A stretch of 64,000 nt of DNA, from contig NZ_JACLAU010000016.1 of the NCBI RefSeq assembly GCF_014230305.1, forward strand, positions 1-64,000, given 5' to 3'. Numbering within the stretch: position 1 is the stretch's first letter; each line of letters begins with the position of its first letter. The position numbers and the translations under genes are program-made. This DNA comes from Novosphingobium aerophilum. Lineage in GTDB: Bacteria; Pseudomonadota; Alphaproteobacteria; Sphingomonadales; Sphingomonadaceae. The notes under the pieces are model-generated. The model was not told the DNA's origin, searched no databases, and saw nothing but the letters and a program-made list of their open reading frames with translations. This document shows positions 51,035 through 60,300 of the stretch, in pieces.

Positions 51035-52543
51035 CTACCCCAGTTGCTTCTTCAGCAGCTCGTTGACCACCTGGGGATTAGCCTTGCCCTGCATGGCCTT
51101 CATCGTCTGGCCGACGAAGAACCCGAACAGCGCTTCCTTGCCGGCCTTGTACTGTTCAACCTTGTCGGCATTGTCGGCGAGGACCTTGGCCACCACGGCC
51201 TCGATCGCGCCGGTGTCGCTTTCCTGCTTCAGCCCGTCGCGCTCGACGATGGCCGCGGCGCCGTCGCCGCTTTCCAGCATCTTCTCGAACACCTGCTTGG
51301 CGATCGTGCCCGAAATCGTGCCGTCGGCCACCAGCGCCAGCAGCTCGGCCGCCTGCGCCGGGCTGACCGGGCTGTCCTCGAGGCTGCGGCCCAGCCGGTT
51401 GAGTGCGCCGAACAGTTCGGAGGTCAGCCAGTTGGCGGCCTGCTTGGCGACCGCCTCCTCGCCCTTGCCCTGCTTGGTCGCGGTTTCGGCCAGCAGCGCC
51501 TCGAACCAGCGCGCGGTCTCGACCTCGGCGGTGAGCACGCCGGCCACATAGGGGGTCAGGCCCAGCGCGGTCTCATAGCGCTTGCGCTTGGCGTCGGGCA
51601 GTTCGGGCAGGCTGGCGCGGCAGGCTTCGACGAAGGCGTCGTCCAGTTCCAGCGGCAGCAGGTCCGGATCGGGGAAATAGCGATAGTCGTGCGCATCTTC
51701 CTTGCTGCGCATCGAACGGGTCGTGCCGGTGTCGGGATCGAACAGGCGGGTTTCCTGCACCACCTTGCCGCCGCTCTCCAGCACATCGACCTGACGGCTC
51801 GCCTCGTGCTCGATCGCCTGCATGACGAAGCGCACCGAGTTCACATTCTTGGTCTCGGTCCGGGTGCCGAATTCGGCCCCCGGCTTGCGCACGCTGACGT
51901 TCACGTCGGCGCGCATCGAGCCTTCCTCCATGTTGCCGTCGCACGAACCGACATAGCGCAGGATCGCCCGCAGCTTGCGCAGGTAGGCCCCGGCTTCGGC
52001 GGGCGAGCGCATGTCCGGGCGGCTGACGATCTCCATCAGCGCCACGCCGGACCGGTTCAGGTCGACATAGGACATGGTCGGGTGCTGATCGTGCATCAGC
52101 TTGCCTGCGTCCTGCTCGACGTGGATCCGCTCGATCCCGATGCGCTTGACCTCGGCATCGGGATTCTTGTCATCCAGGCTGATGTCGATGTGCCCCTCGC
52201 CCACCAGCGGGTGATAGAGCTGGCTGATCTGGTAGCCCTGCGGCAGATCGGCATAGAAATAGTTCTTGCGATCGAACCGCGACCACTTGTTGATCTGGGC
52301 ATCGATGGCCAGGCCGGTGCGCACCGCCTGGCGGATGCATTCCTTGTTCGGCACCGGCAGCATGCCCGGCATGGCCGCATCGACCAGGCTGACCTGGGCG
52401 TTGGGCTCGGCCCCGAAAGCGGTCGCCGCGCCCGAGAACAGCTTGGACTTGGATACGACCTGCGCGTGGACCTCAAGGCCGATCACGACCTCCCACTCGC
52501 CCGTGGCGCCCTGGATACGATACGCGGATTCCGTCATGTTCAT
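51035..52543 (-). CDS. gatB: Asp/Glu-tRNA amidotransferase subunit B
   Basis: A 502-residue subunit of GatCAB, which converts Glu-tRNA(Gln) and Asp-tRNA(Asn) to the amide forms. It has [12 protein letters not shown], the central GatB signature [19 protein letters not shown], and the C-terminal helical YqeY-like domain. ATG 52543 or 52537 are both possible starts. It is separated from gatA by 85 bases that carry a palindromic repeat. Confidence 0.96.
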   Translation of the reverse strand: MNMTESAYRIQGATGEWEVVIGLEVHAQVVSKSKLFSGAATAFGAEPNAQVSLVDAAMPGMLPVPNKECIRQAVRTGLAIDAQINKWSRFDRKNYFYADLPQGYQISQLYHPLVGEGHIDISLDDKNPDAEVKRIGIERIHVEQDAGKLMHDQHPTMSYVDLNRSGVALMEIVSRPDMRSPAEAGAYLRKLRAILRYVGSCDGNMEEGSMRADVNVSVRKPGAEFGTRTETKNVNSVRFVMQAIEHEASRQVDVLESGGKVVQETRLFDPDTGTTRSMRSKEDAHDYRYFPDPDLLPLELDDAFVEACRASLPELPDAKRKRYETALGLTPYVAGVLTAEVETARWFEALLAETATKQGKGEEAVAKQAANWLTSELFGALNRLGRSLEDSPVSPAQAAELLALVADGTISGTIAKQVFEKMLESGDGAAAIVERDGLKQESDTGAIEAVVAKVLADNADKVEQYKAGKEALFGFFVGQTMKAMQGKANPQVVNELLKKQLG

Positions 52544-52546
52544 TCA

Positions 52547-52618
52547 CCGTTCGTGTCGAGCGCAGTCGAGACACCTGCGCTGGCCCGTCCGTCTCTCAAT
52601 TTCGCTCGAGACGAACGG
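52547..52618. repeat. Palindromic repeat between gatB and gatA
   Basis: Left arm CCGTTCGTGTCGAGCG at 52547-52562 and right arm CGCTCGAGACGAACGG at 52603-52618, one mismatch. The first 28 bases are identical to 59490-59517. Confidence 0.82.
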
Positions 52619-52628
52619 AGGAAGGAGA

Positions 52629-54113
52629 TCACCACCACTTGGCGGGCTTGGCCGTGAATCCCGCACGTTGCTCCAGCGCCAGCCCCGCGTTGAGCACGCC
52701 CTGCTCGTCGAAGGCCTGGCCGATCACCTGCAGGCCGAGCGGCAGGCCCTGGCGGTCGAGCCCGGCGGGGACCGACATGGCGGGCAGGCCGGCGAGGCTG
52801 GCCGGGACCGAGAACACGTCGTTGAGGTACATGGCCAGCGGATCGTCGCTCTTCTCGCCCAGGGCAAAGGCCGCGGTCGGCGCGGTGGGCGCGAGGATCA
52901 CGTCGCAATGCTGGAAGGCCAGCTCGAAATCGCGCGCGATCAGGGCGCGGACCTTCTGCGCCTGGGTGTAGTAGGCGTCATAGAACCCGGCCGAGAGCAC
53001 GTAGGTGCCGATCATGATGCGGCGCTTGACCTCGGGCCCGAAGCCCGCAGCGCGGGTCGCGGCGTACATGTCCTGCAGCCCCGCCCCATCCGGCAGGTCG
53101 CGCAGGCCATAGCGCACGCCATCATAGCGCGCGAGGTTGGACGAGGCTTCAGCCGGGGCGATGATGTAGTAGGTCGGCAGCGCGTACTTGGTGTGGGGGA
53201 GCGAGACCTCGACGATCTCGGCGCCCGCGTCCTTGAGCCAGGCGATGCCATCGTCCCAGGACTTCGCGACGTCCGGATCCATCCCGTCGAGCCGGTATTC
53301 GCGCGGAATGCCCACCCGCTTGCCGGCCATGCTGGGGTTCAGCCCCGCTTCCCATTCGGGCACGGGCAGGTCGAGGCTGGTCGAATCCTTGGGATCGAAC
53401 CCGGCCATGGCCTCCAGCATGATCGCGCAGTCCTGCACCGATCGCGCCATCGGGCCGGCCTGGTCGAGCGACGAGGCGAAGGCGACCACGCCCCAGCGCG
53501 AGCAGCGGCCGTAGGTGGGCTTGATCCCGGCGATCCCGGTGAAGGCGGCGGGCTGGCGGATCGACCCGCCGGTGTCGGTCCCCGTCGCCGCCGGGCAGAG
53601 CCGCGCGGCGATGGCGGCGGACGAGCCGCCCGACGAGCCGCCCGGCGCCAGCGGCGCCGTGTCGTTCGGACGCCGCCAGGGCGAGATCACATTGCCGAAG
53701 GCGCTGGTCTCGTTCGACGATCCCATCGCGAACTGATCGAGGTTGAGCTTGCCCAGCATGCCCGCCCCGGCGTTCCACAGGTTCTGGCTGACCGTGCTCT
53801 CGTACTCGGGGGTGAAGCCCGCCAGGATCTTGCTGGCGGCCGTGGTCTGCACGCCCTTGGTGGCGAACAGGTCCTTCATGCCGATCGGCACGCCGGCCAT
53901 CTTGCCGAGCGCCTGGCCCGCCGCCCGCGCCGCATCGACCCGGCGCGCGGCATCGAGCGCGGCATCCGGCGTGGTGACGATGAAGGCGTTGAGCGCCGGC
54001 TGCGCGGCGGCGACGGCGGCGTTGAACGCCTCGGCCACCTCCACCGCGGTGAAGGTCCCGGCGGCGACGCCGTTGCGGATGTCGGCAATGCCAAGGTCGG
54101 TCAGGTCGGTCAT
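52629..54113 (-). CDS. gatA: Asp/Glu-tRNA amidotransferase subunit A
   Basis: A 494-residue amidase that releases ammonia from glutamine for GatB. The Ser-cisSer-Lys triad is visible: Lys80 (PIGMKDLF), the Ser160/161 pair in GGSSGGS, and Ser184 in [10 protein letters not shown]. Length and motifs are standard. Transcribed after gatC with a 157-base gap containing a repeat. Confidence 0.96.
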   Translation of the reverse strand: MTDLTDLGIADIRNGVAAGTFTAVEVAEAFNAAVAAAQPALNAFIVTTPDAALDAARRVDAARAAGQALGKMAGVPIGMKDLFATKGVQTTAASKILAGFTPEYESTVSQNLWNAGAGMLGKLNLDQFAMGSSNETSAFGNVISPWRRPNDTAPLAPGGSSGGSSAAIAARLCPAATGTDTGGSIRQPAAFTGIAGIKPTYGRCSRWGVVAFASSLDQAGPMARSVQDCAIMLEAMAGFDPKDSTSLDLPVPEWEAGLNPSMAGKRVGIPREYRLDGMDPDVAKSWDDGIAWLKDAGAEIVEVSLPHTKYALPTYYIIAPAEASSNLARYDGVRYGLRDLPDGAGLQDMYAATRAAGFGPEVKRRIMIGTYVLSAGFYDAYYTQAQKVRALIARDFELAFQHCDVILAPTAPTAAFALGEKSDDPLAMYLNDVFSVPASLAGLPAMSVPAGLDRQGLPLGLQVIGQAFDEQGVLNAGLALEQRAGFTAKPAKWW

Positions 54114-54118
54114 AAATC

Positions 54119-54251
54119 GTCACCCTGAACTTGTTTCAGGGTCCATTCTGCCTGGAGGCACAGGCCCCGCATGGACACACTGAGTCTTTGTTTCTGGATC
54201 CTGAAACGGTCGCGGCTCAAACTTGGTTTGAGCCGCTGTTCAGGATGATCG
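54119..54251. repeat. REP-like inverted repeat between gatA and gatC
   Basis: CACCCTGAACTTGTTTCAGG near 54121-54140 and, inverted, GGATCCTGAAAC (54197-54208), then GGCTCAAACTTGGTTTGAGCC (54214-54234) forms its own stem, followed by TTCAGGATGA. Typical of mosaic palindromic elements; it interrupts the gatCAB unit. Confidence 0.65.
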
Positions 54252-54270
54252 AGCAAAAATGCATGCATTT

Positions 54271-54558
54271 TTACTCGATCACCTTCGGCACGCCGAAGAA
54301 GCCGTGCTCGGGCGCGGGGGCATTGGCCAGGACGGCATCGCGGATGCCGCCGTCGGTCACCGCATCGTCGCGCAGGCGCAACTGGTTGGGGATCACCGCG
54401 GTCATCGGCTCGACCCCGGTCACGTCGACCTCGCCCAGTTGTTCGACCCAGGCGAGGATGCCGTTGAGTTCGGGGACCATGGCCGCGACCTCGGCGTCGC
54501 TCACCTTGATCCGGGCGAGCGAGGCGATCTTGGCAACGGTGGCGGTATCGACCGACAT
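54271..54558 (-). CDS. gatC: Asp/Glu-tRNA amidotransferase subunit C
   Basis: A 95-residue helper subunit that tethers GatA to Gat[22 protein letters not shown] and [21 protein letters not shown] are the family landmarks. First of the gatC-gatA-gatB unit on the minus strand and 32 bases downstream of the FKBP start side gene stop region. Confidence 0.94.
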   Translation of the reverse strand: MSVDTATVAKIASLARIKVSDAEVAAMVPELNGILAWVEQLGEVDVTGVEPMTAVIPNQLRLRDDAVTDGGIRDAVLANAPAPEHGFFGVPKVIE

Positions 54559-54590
54559 GGGGCGTCAGACCTTTTGAAAGACAGGGACGA

Positions 54591-55124
54591 TCAGGGCTGC
54601 GGCAGCGCCTGCGGAGCGGCCCCGCCCGCGGCACCGGCGGCACCGCCCTGCTGCTGGGCCTGCAGCATCTGCATCAGTTGGCGCTGCTGCTCGAACTGCT
54701 GGCGGCTCATCACGCCGAGCACCTCGATGTCGAAATAGAGGTCGGAATTGGCCGGGATCGGACCGACCGCCTTGTCGCCATAAGCGAGCTTGGCCGGGAT
54801 CACGACCTTGTACTTGCCGCCCGCCTGCATCTGCTGCAGCGCCTGCGAGAAGCCGGGCACCACCTCGCGCACGGCGAGCGGGGCCTTGCCCTGGTCGAAC
54901 ACCTTCCCGTCAGCCAGGCGGCCGGTGTAGTCGATCAGCGCCACGTCATCGGCGGTCGCGGTCGGGCCATTGCCGGCCTTCAGCGCCTTGACCGAGACCA
55001 GCGGGGGCATCGCCGCCCAGGCCACGCCGCCGGCCACCGCCACGGCGGCGGCCAGACCCAGCCAGAGCTTGCCGAGCGAGCCCTTCGCCAGGGGCTGGAG
55101 CGGAACGCGGGTGATCTCGGTCAT
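54591..55124 (-). CDS. FKBP-type peptidyl-prolyl isomerase, membrane-anchored
   Basis: A 177-residue isomerase with one N-terminal helix (about 19-38) and the FKBP domain (about 60-150): DDVALIDYTGRLADGKVFDQ, VVPGFSQALQQMQAGGKYKV, IPAKLAYGDKAVGPIPANS. The C-terminus is Gln/Ala-rich. ATG 55124 has GAGGA upstream. The active site should face the periplasm, helping protein folding. Confidence 0.9.
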   Translation of the reverse strand: MTEITRVPLQPLAKGSLGKLWLGLAAAVAVAGGVAWAAMPPLVSVKALKAGNGPTATADDVALIDYTGRLADGKVFDQGKAPLAVREVVPGFSQALQQMQAGGKYKVVIPAKLAYGDKAVGPIPANSDLYFDIEVLGVMSRQQFEQQRQLMQMLQAQQQGGAAGAAGGAAPQALPQP

Positions 55125-55165
55125 CGATTCGTCCTCAAGGTGCAATGGACCGCGCACAGCAAAAA

Positions 55166-55187
55166 GGGCGCGGAAAAATCCGCGCCC
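55166..55187 (-). terminator. Rho-independent terminator of rpsU
   Basis: On the minus strand GGGCGCGGA-TTTT-TCCGCGCCC followed by TTTTT, a 9-base perfect stem with T-run, 50 bases after the rpsU stop. Confidence 0.9.
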
Positions 55188-55236
55188 TCTTGGCGGAAAG
55201 CCGCGGCCGAAACAAGTCCGGCCAGCGCGCTTTTCT

Positions 55237-55443
55237 TTACTTCGCCCCGTCGCGCTCGGCGCGCTTGCGCTCAAGCTTGCGGGCGCGGCGCACGGCGGCA
55301 GCCTTTTCGCGGGCGCGCTTTTCCGAGGGCTTTTCGTAGTGACGGCGCAGCTTCATCTCGCGGTACACGCCCTCACGCTGCAGCTTCTTCTTGAGCGCAC
55401 GGAGAGCCTGATCGACATTGTTGTCGCGAACGAGAATTTGCAT
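55237..55443 (-). CDS. rpsU: 30S ribosomal protein bS21
   Basis: A 68-residue, highly basic ribosomal protein ([40 protein letters not shown]). ATG 55443 gives the standard start; GAGGTG lies upstream and an earlier in-frame ATG would add four residues. Own terminator at 55166-55187. Single-gene unit. Confidence 0.96.
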   Translation of the reverse strand: MQILVRDNNVDQALRALKKKLQREGVYREMKLRRHYEKPSEKRAREKAAAVRRARKLERKRAERDGAK

Positions 55444-55672
55444 AAACCGACACACCTCAACAGATCGGAAGGCGAGAACCCCGCTGGTTCAGCGCGCGGG
55501 GGAGCACCTTGTGAATGCCAATACAAACCGCCCCGAATCCTCGCGGGACCGGTTCGAAGAAGCGGGCCGTTAGCAGGGGAGTCGGTCCTTGGCAAGCACG
55601 CGCGCCGGGAGAAATGGCCAAGCCACGCCAAGAAAGTGGCATCTTGGGCAAAGCCTCGCTAAGGGCCGGCAG

Positions 55673-56095
55673 ATGAATTCCACTCCCTCCTTCGCCCTGT
55701 CCTCCCTGCTGGTCGCCTCGGGCGGCGCGGCCGGAGCCTGGCTGCGCTACCTCACCGGGCGCGCCTGGCTGCTGGCCGGGCCCGCCGCCAGCACGGCCTT
55801 CCCCTGGGCGACGCTCACCGCCAACGTGCTGGGGAGCCTGGCCATGGGCCTGCTGGTCGGGCTCCTCGCCCGCCACGGCCAGGGGGGCGAAGGGTGGCGC
55901 CTGCTGCTCGGGGTCGGCGTGCTGGGGGGCTACACCACCTTCTCGTCCTTCGCGCTGGAGTTCGCCCTGTTCGTCGAGCGTGGCGCCCTCGGTCTGGCGG
56001 CGCTTTATGTCGGGCTGTCCCTGGTGGCCGGCTTTGCCGCACTGTTTGCGGGCCTGTGGCTGACACGCTGGCTGGCGACGGGAACGCTGGCATGA
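55673..56095 (+). CDS. crcB: Fluoride ion channel CrcB/Fluc
   Basis: A 140-residue membrane protein with four helices. GGAAGAWLRYLTGR near the N-terminus, a central NVLGSLAMGLLVG, and GGYTTFSSFALE match the Fluc family. It exports fluoride. No fluoride riboswitch is evident upstream. ATG 55673 preceded by AAGGGCCGG. Its stop overlaps the next start (ATGA), heading a chain of overlapping genes. Confidence 0.9.
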   Translation: MNSTPSFALSSLLVASGGAAGAWLRYLTGRAWLLAGPAASTAFPWATLTANVLGSLAMGLLVGLLARHGQGGEGWRLLLGVGVLGGYTTFSSFALEFALFVERGALGLAALYVGLSLVAGFAALFAGLWLTRWLATGTLA

Positions 56096-57417
56096 GCGCG
56101 CGCGGCCCTCACCCCGGCAACGCGGACCAGGTCCGCCAGTTCACCGTCCAGCCCGATGACGAGGGCGTCCGGCTTGACCGCTGGTTCAAGCGCCACCTGC
56201 CCCAGGTCGGCTTCGCCACCGTCTCGCGCTGGGCGCGCACCGGGCAGATCCGGGTCGACGGCAAGCGCGCCGATCCGGCCGACCGGCTCAGCGCCGGACA
56301 GGTCCTGCGCGTCCCGCCGGGCGGCAACGAGGCGAGCAAGTCGGGCACCCGCCCCAAGCGCGAGCTGACCGAGGACCAGATCGCGCTGGCCGATTCGATG
56401 GTGATCCACCGCGACCGTTCGGCCATCGTGCTGAACAAGCCGCCGGGCCTCGCCACCCAGGGCGGCAGCGGCACTTACGAACATGTCGACGGCCTGCTGG
56501 ACGCCTATGTCCAGGACGGGCCGCGCCCGCGCCTGGTCCACCGGCTCGACAAGGACACCTCGGGCGTGCTGCTGATCGCGGCGACCCCGGGCAGTGCGGC
56601 CTTCTTCTCCAGGCGGTTCTCGGGCCGTTCGGCGCGCAAGATCTACTGGGCGCTGGTGGTCGGCGTGCCCTCGATCGGCGATGGCCTGATCGAACTGCCG
56701 CTGGCCAAGCAGCCCGGGACCGGCGGCGAGAAGATGATGGTCGACGAAAGCGAGCACGGCCAGCCCGCCCGCACCCGCTACCGCGTGGTCGACCGCGCCG
56801 GCAACCGGGCCTGCTGGGTCGAGCTGCAGCCGCTGACCGGCCGCACCCACCAGCTCCGCGTGCACATGGCGGCGATCGGCCACCCGATCGTGGGTGACGG
56901 CAAGTACGGCGGGCAGGAGGCGTTCCTGTCGGGCTCGATCAGCCGCAAGATGCACCTTCACGCGCGCCGCCTGCTGATCGAGCACCCGGACGGCGCCCCG
57001 CTGGACGTCACCGCCGAGCTGCCCGAACACTTTGCCAATTCGATGGCCCAGCTCGGTTTCGACGAGGCGCTCGGCGCGGACCTGCCCGAGGCGCCGAGAA
57101 TGCCCGAGCGCGAGGCGAAGAAGGCCGCCGCCAAGGCCCATGCCAAGCAGTACCGCAAGGAGCGGCGGGGCGAACGCCGCAAGCGCGCCGACGGCGGCGG
57201 AGCCACGGCCCGCCCGCCAAGCGGGCAGCGCGCCCGCTCCGGCCCGCCGAAGCCACCTGCAAAGTCCGCCGGGGCGAAATCCGGTGGGGCCAAGCCCGGC
57301 GGGACCAAGCCTGCAGCCAGACCCGGGACCAAACCCCCGGCGAAGTCCGGCCCCCGCCCCGGCGCCAAACCGGCCGGTCGTCCTGCTCCGCGCCAGCCCG
57401 GTCCGAAGTCCCGCTGA
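56092..57417 (+). CDS. RluA family pseudouridine synthase with long basic tail
   Basis: A 441-residue rRNA-modifying enzyme, RluC/D-like. An S4 RNA-binding domain (about 14-78) is followed by the catalytic domain with HRLDKDTSG and Asp153, GRTHQLRVHMA and GDGKYGG. After about residue 330 comes a tail of 110 residues rich in Lys, Arg, Ala, Pro and Gly, probably disordered and RNA-binding. ATG 56092 overlaps crcB; the stop overlaps the next start (TGATG). Confidence 0.9.
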   Translation: MSARGPHPGNADQVRQFTVQPDDEGVRLDRWFKRHLPQVGFATVSRWARTGQIRVDGKRADPADRLSAGQVLRVPPGGNEASKSGTRPKRELTEDQIALADSMVIHRDRSAIVLNKPPGLATQGGSGTYEHVDGLLDAYVQDGPRPRLVHRLDKDTSGVLLIAATPGSAAFFSRRFSGRSARKIYWALVVGVPSIGDGLIELPLAKQPGTGGEKMMVDESEHGQPARTRYRVVDRAGNRACWVELQPLTGRTHQLRVHMAAIGHPIVGDGKYGGQEAFLSGSISRKMHLHARRLLIEHPDGAPLDVTAELPEHFANSMAQLGFDEALGADLPEAPRMPEREAKKAAAKAHAKQYRKERRGERRKRADGGGATARPPSGQRARSGPPKPPAKSAGAKSGGAKPGGTKPAARPGTKPPAKSGPRPGAKPAGRPAPRQPGPKSR

Positions 57418-58019
57418 TGCACCCGGCCGCCTCATTCCGCCACGACGACCGGGCCCTGCTTGAGGCGCTGGTGGCCGAGGTCGGGTTCGGGATGGTCTTC
57501 CTGACCACCCCGGACGGCCCCCGCGTGGCCCATGTGCCGCTGCTCTCGACCGGGGACGGGGCGATCCAGTTCCACCTCTCGCGCGGCAATGCCCTGACGC
57601 GCTGGCTCGACGGGGCCCAGGCGCTCGCCGTGGTCAACGGCCCCGATGCCTATGTCTCGCCGGTGTGGTATGAGGATCAGGGCCAGGTGCCGACCTGGAA
57701 CTATGTGGCGGTCGAGATGGAAGGGCGCGTCCGGCGGATGAGCGAAGAGGGGCTGCACGGTCTGCTGGAAACGGTCTCGGCCCGGCACGAGGCGCGCGTC
57801 AATCCATCCGCGCCCTGGACGATGGACAAGGTGCCCCCGGCCAGCATGGCCCGGCTGATGGGCGGGATCGTCGGCTTCGAGCTGGAGGTCGAGGTCTGGC
57901 GCTCCACCTTCAAGCTGTCGCAGAACAAGTCCGCCGAGGATCGCGCCCGCGTGGCGGCCGGGCTGGTCGACAGCGGCGCCCCGGCGCTGGCCGAGCTGAT
58001 GCGGACCCTGGTGCCGTGA
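57417..58019 (+). CDS. PaiB-like FMN-binding protein
   Basis: A 200-residue protein of the PaiB family (split-barrel FMN-binding fold). GFGMVFLTTPDGPRVAHVPLL, FHLSRGNALTRWL, VSPVWYEDQGQVPTWNYVAVE are the family landmarks. Named a negative transcriptional regulator in Bacillus; its role here is not shown. It is the third gene in the overlapping chain; stop overlaps the next GTG start. Confidence 0.86.
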   Translation: MHPAASFRHDDRALLEALVAEVGFGMVFLTTPDGPRVAHVPLLSTGDGAIQFHLSRGNALTRWLDGAQALAVVNGPDAYVSPVWYEDQGQVPTWNYVAVEMEGRVRRMSEEGLHGLLETVSARHEARVNPSAPWTMDKVPPASMARLMGGIVGFELEVEVWRSTFKLSQNKSAEDRARVAAGLVDSGAPALAELMRTLVP

Positions 58020-58699
58020 CCGCGCCGGAAACAACGAGCGCGGGCCCGAACCGCCTGGTGGTGTTCGATTGCGATGGCACGCTGGTCGATGGCCAGGGCG
58101 CGGTGATTTCGGCGATGGAGGTGGCCTTCGCCCAATACGGCCTGGCCGCTCCGGAAGCCAGCCTGATCCGCCGCTCGGTCGGCCTGTCCCTGCCCCAGGC
58201 GGTGCGGCGCCTCGCTCCGGACAGCGACGATGATGCGGTACGCGAGATCGTGGGCGCCTACAAGGCGGCCTTCCGCGCCGCCCGCGCCGCCGGAGAGTTG
58301 TCCGAACCGCTGTTCACCGGCATGGCCGAGCTGCTGGGCGCCCTGGTGGATGCGGGCTACGCCCTGGGCGTCGCCACCGGCAAGTCCGACCGCGGGCTGG
58401 AGCATTGCCTGGACACGCACGGCATCGCCCACCTGTTCACCACCCTGCAGACCGCCGACCGGCACCCTTCGAAGCCCCACCCGGCCATGCTGCAGGCCGC
58501 GCTCGACGATGCCCTCGCCCGGCCCGAGCACGCCGTGATGATCGGCGACACCGCGTATGACATGCTGATGGCCGCCGAGGCCGGCGTGCGTGCCGTGGGC
58601 GTGGCCTGGGGCTATCACGAGGCCGAGGAACTGATCGAGGCCGGGGCCGAATATGTTGCCGGCACCGTTGCCGACCTGAGGACCTACCTGCTGCCATGA
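58016..58699 (+). CDS. HAD family phosphatase (Gph-like)
   Basis: A 227-residue HAD-IA hydrolase. Catalytic VFDCDGTLVDG with Asp18 (nucleophile) and Asp20, a helical cap, TGKSDRG, and MIGDTAYDM with the magnesium-binding Asp. Similar to phosphoglycolate phosphatases, but the substrate is not shown. GTG start overlaps PaiB stop (GTGA, 58016-58019). Confidence 0.86.
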   Translation: MTAPETTSAGPNRLVVFDCDGTLVDGQGAVISAMEVAFAQYGLAAPEASLIRRSVGLSLPQAVRRLAPDSDDDAVREIVGAYKAAFRAARAAGELSEPLFTGMAELLGALVDAGYALGVATGKSDRGLEHCLDTHGIAHLFTTLQTADRHPSKPHPAMLQAALDDALARPEHAVMIGDTAYDMLMAAEAGVRAVGVAWGYHEAEELIEAGAEYVAGTVADLRTYLLP

Positions 58700-58941
58700 G
58701 CGAGACCAACCCGACCGGCACGCCAGCCTCCGACGGGGCAAAGGACCCGGCCAAGGCGCGCTTCATCGCCATCACCCTGATCCGCATGAGCGGGGCCGTG
58801 ATGGTCCTGCTCGGCATCCTGATCACCGAGCGCAAGCTCAACCTGCCGTGGATCGTCGGGGTGGTGTTCGCCGTGGTCGGGTTCTTCGATGTCTTCGTGA
58901 TGCCGCGGGTGCTGGCGCGCCGCTGGAAGACGAGGAACTGA
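58696..58941 (+). CDS. Small two-helix membrane protein
   Basis: An 81-residue protein. Polar N-terminus, then two hydrophobic helices (about 26-43 and 50-68), ending VLARRWKTRN. Its ATG overlaps the HAD gene stop (ATGA). Similar small proteins sit near ATP12 genes in sphingomonads as far as I recall. Function unknown. Confidence 0.72.
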   Translation: MSETNPTGTPASDGAKDPAKARFIAITLIRMSGAVMVLLGILITERKLNLPWIVGVVFAVVGFFDVFVMPRVLARRWKTRN

Positions 58942-59033
58942 GCGGGGCGTGGGTTTGGACAGGGTCGAATAAGGGTTTGTGCCGGTTCACTCGTGCCTTG
59001 CCTTTGCGACATTGGTAGGAGGAGGAGGAAATC

Positions 59034-59378
59034 GTGTCCGTTAACCGCCTGACCAAATCGCTCTTTTCTCAAGCAAAAGGGTCAAAAAGCAAGACGCTTT
59101 GCGCGCTTTTGTCAATTGCAACCTGCTTCGCAATTACTCACTATTCATATGCGCATGAGGAAAGAATCGATACCCCCTCAAAAGACCTCGTTCTTGCGGT
59201 GCAATGCGTGGAAGAGCGTAGCACTGGCATAGATTTGGGCGATTACATAATTAAAGTCAGATCAAACTCCGATGAGATCTTTCTCAGACTGATTTACGTT
59301 GGAAACAGCTTGGGCCATGACAGTCTGTACATTGTCAAACGCAAGGACCACAGTTGCACGGTGAGTAGTAGCCAGTGA
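59034..59378 (+). CDS. Small exported protein of unknown function, AT-rich
   Basis: A 114-residue protein with a signal-like N-terminus (basic, then LCALLSIATCFAITHYSYA), a likely cleavage before HEERID, and a mature part with two cysteines (VQCVEERS and HSCTVSS). GTG 59034 has a strong GGAGGAGGA upstream. Its codons use A/T at third positions far more than the neighbours, so it looks recently acquired. It separates the overlapping gene chain (crcB to 58941) from the ATP12 gene. No family recognised. Confidence 0.6.
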   Translation: MSVNRLTKSLFSQAKGSKSKTLCALLSIATCFAITHYSYAHEERIDTPSKDLVLAVQCVEERSTGIDLGDYIIKVRSNSDEIFLRLIYVGNSLGHDSLYIVKRKDHSCTVSSSQ

Positions 59379-59489
59379 TTTAGCCAATCTCCGCTGGTAC
59401 GATACCGCGCGTCAGCTTGCCGCTCACGTCGGCCGTTTACTCCGTCGCTGAATTGATCCACTTGGCGCGGCATCAAGACCCTCCCCTCC

Positions 59490-59545
59490 CCGTTCGTGTC
59501 GAGCGCAGTCGAGACACGCCTTTCGACCGCGCTCGACACGAACGG
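59490..59545. repeat. Palindromic repeat upstream of the ATP12 gene
   Basis: Perfect 16-base arms CCGTTCGTGTCGAGCG (59490-59505) and CGCTCGACACGAACGG (59530-59545). The first 28 bases are identical to 52547-52574. Confidence 0.85.
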
Positions 59546-59581
59546 GGCGAGTTCTCGAGATCGTTCAGGATTCCTATTCCG

Positions 59582-60277
59582 ATGAAGCGCTTCTACCAGG
59601 ACGTTGCCGTAGCATCCCAGGACGGCGGCTGGCGCGTCATGCTCGATGGCCGTCCGATCAAGTCGGTCGGCGGGCGGGCGCAGGTCGTCCCCACCCGGGC
59701 CCTGGCCGAACGGCTCGCCGAAGAATGGGCCGCGCAGGGCGAGACGATCGATCCCGCCCGGTTCGTTTACCGCGACATGACCGATTTCGCGATCGACGTG
59801 GTCGGCCCCGACCGCAACCAGGCGATCGGCGAGCTGCTGCCTTACGGCGAGACCGACACGCTGTGCTACCGCGCGGAAGCGGGCGACAGCCAGCGGCGCG
59901 AACAGGACCTGGTCTGGGAACCCCTGCTGCAGGCCGCCGAGGCGCGCCACGGGCTGGCGTTCGAGCGGATCGACGGCGTGATCCACCGTCCGCAGCCCGC
60001 CGCCACCATGGCCCGGCTGAACGCGCTGCTCGCCACCCGCGATGACTTTGCCCTGGCCGCACTGCGCAACCTGGCAGGCCTTGCCGCCTCGTTGGTGATC
60101 GGGCTGGCCGCGCTGGAGGACGACGCCGATCCCGAAGCGCTGTGGACCGCCGCCAATCTCGAGGAAGACTGGCAGGCCGACCGCTGGGGCCACGACGCCG
60201 AGGCCGAGGCCCGGCGCGAGAAGCGGCGCAAGGCCTTCCTGGCGGCGGCGGACTTCGCGCGGTTGGCGCGGGGCTGA
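59582..60277 (+). CDS. ATP12 family F1F0 ATP synthase assembly chaperone
   Basis: A 231-residue protein. MKRFYQDVAVASQDGGWRVMLDGRPIKS is the ATP12 start, followed by LAEEWAAQGETIDPARFVYRDMTDFAIDVV and a helical C-terminal domain with AEAEARREKRRKAFLAA. In mitochondria Atp12 helps insert the alpha subunit of F1; the alphaproteobacterial protein is thought to act alike. ATG 59582 fits the conserved start. Confidence 0.9.
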   Translation: MKRFYQDVAVASQDGGWRVMLDGRPIKSVGGRAQVVPTRALAERLAEEWAAQGETIDPARFVYRDMTDFAIDVVGPDRNQAIGELLPYGETDTLCYRAEAGDSQRREQDLVWEPLLQAAEARHGLAFERIDGVIHRPQPAATMARLNALLATRDDFALAALRNLAGLAASLVIGLAALEDDADPEALWTAANLEEDWQADRWGHDAEAEARREKRRKAFLAAADFARLARG

Positions 60278-60300
60278 ACGCGCGCCCGCGCTGACAGTCG

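Noticed and set aside
55444..55672. Fluoride riboswitch upstream of crcB
   Set aside because: The conserved GGNGAUGG-type start and pseudoknot of the fluoride aptamer were not found by eye in this interval.
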